From: Anaerolineae bacterium CG2_30_64_16
Lineage (GTDB): Bacteria; Chloroflexota; Anaerolineae; CG2-30-64-16
NCBI GenBank assembly: GCA_001871755.1
Contig: MNXL01000136.1
Location: forward strand, 1 to 5,448
Length of the DNA stretch: 5,448 bases
Direction of reading: 5' to 3'
This document shows positions 5,427 through 5,448 of this stretch, piece after piece. The translations under genes were made by a program, and so were the position numbers. A model generated the notes under the pieces. It worked only from the letters and a program-made list of their open reading frames with translations, ran no database searches and had not been told where the DNA came from. Within the stretch, counting starts at the first letter, position 1; each line of letters begins with the position of its first letter.

Positions 5427-5448
5427 CCTGGACATTCTGATCGAGGCC
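5314..5448 (+). CDS. Minimal nucleotidyltransferase (MNT / AbiEii-like, pol beta superfamily), 3'-partial
   Basis: Forty-five codons from ATG 5314 to the window edge read MLNQLRGVYSSLHKHKVKYV, then TIGGIAAILHGVPRVTFDLD and ILIEA. Gly23-Gly24 and Asp38-x-Asp40 form the GG-x(n)-D-x-D signature of nucleotidyltransferases, within the GG-x-A-x-x-LHG-x-x-R-x-T-x-DLDI pattern typical of small standalone MNT and AbiEii-type proteins. Such enzymes transfer NMP to a target such as tRNA or a partner protein, often in toxin-antitoxin or phage-defence pairs. Start choice: GGAG at 5303-5306 is seven bases upstream, inside the preceding gene, and the N-terminus begins at the usual place in the family. It is out of frame with the 5160 gene and overlaps it by 113 bases, which suggests translational coupling. 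The third catalytic carboxylate and any partner gene lie beyond the window, so subtype is undetermined. Confidence 0.82.
   Translation, partial: MLNQLRGVYSSLHKHKVKYVTIGGIAAILHGVPRVTFDLDILIEA

Overview
The window looks like bacterial chromosome from a GC-rich anaerobe that uses the Wood-Ljungdahl (reductive acetyl-CoA) pathway. AcsB has the long bacterial architecture, with the N-terminal CODH-contacting region, rather than the short archaeal CdhC form. The small genes at the right end resemble families I associate with Chloroflexota (Anaerolineae-like genomes). The phylum is an inference from memory and was not computed.

Layout: (1) bases 1-1930 hold the Ni,Fe carbon monoxide dehydrogenase CooS/AcsA, cut by the left window edge, with every B-, C- and D-cluster ligand visible. 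(2) Bases 1931-2018 are a short spacer of degenerate GCGATAC heptamers ending in the acsB ribosome binding site. (3) Bases 2019-4967 are one uninterrupted frame for acetyl-CoA synthase (AcsB, 982 aa precursor), which contains a 222-aa in-frame intein (3897-4562). (4) Bases 4968-5054 hold a second heptamer array (CGTGANN) folding into a strong hairpin, the likely end of the coo/acs transcript. (5) Bases 5055-5448 start a new unit: a TATAAT -10 box, a well-placed Shine-Dalgarno in front of a 12-codon ORF (probably a decayed small gene), a small protein of unknown function, and the start of a minimal nucleotidyltransferase that overlaps it and runs off the right edge.

CooS reduces CO2 to CO, which travels to AcsB. 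AcsB joins CO, a methyl group from the corrinoid protein and CoA to make acetyl-CoA at its Ni-Ni-[4Fe-4S] A-cluster.

The most striking feature is the intein. It lies immediately before the Cys-Gly-Cys motif that holds the distal Ni of the A-cluster. The +1 Cys needed for splicing is itself an A-cluster nickel ligand, equivalent to Moorella Cys595. The unspliced precursor should therefore have no distal Ni site, which makes splicing a prerequisite for acetyl-CoA synthesis. The intein has no recognisable homing endonuclease, carries a short helix-turn-helix-like insert, and has non-standard residues at three usually conserved C-terminal splicing positions.
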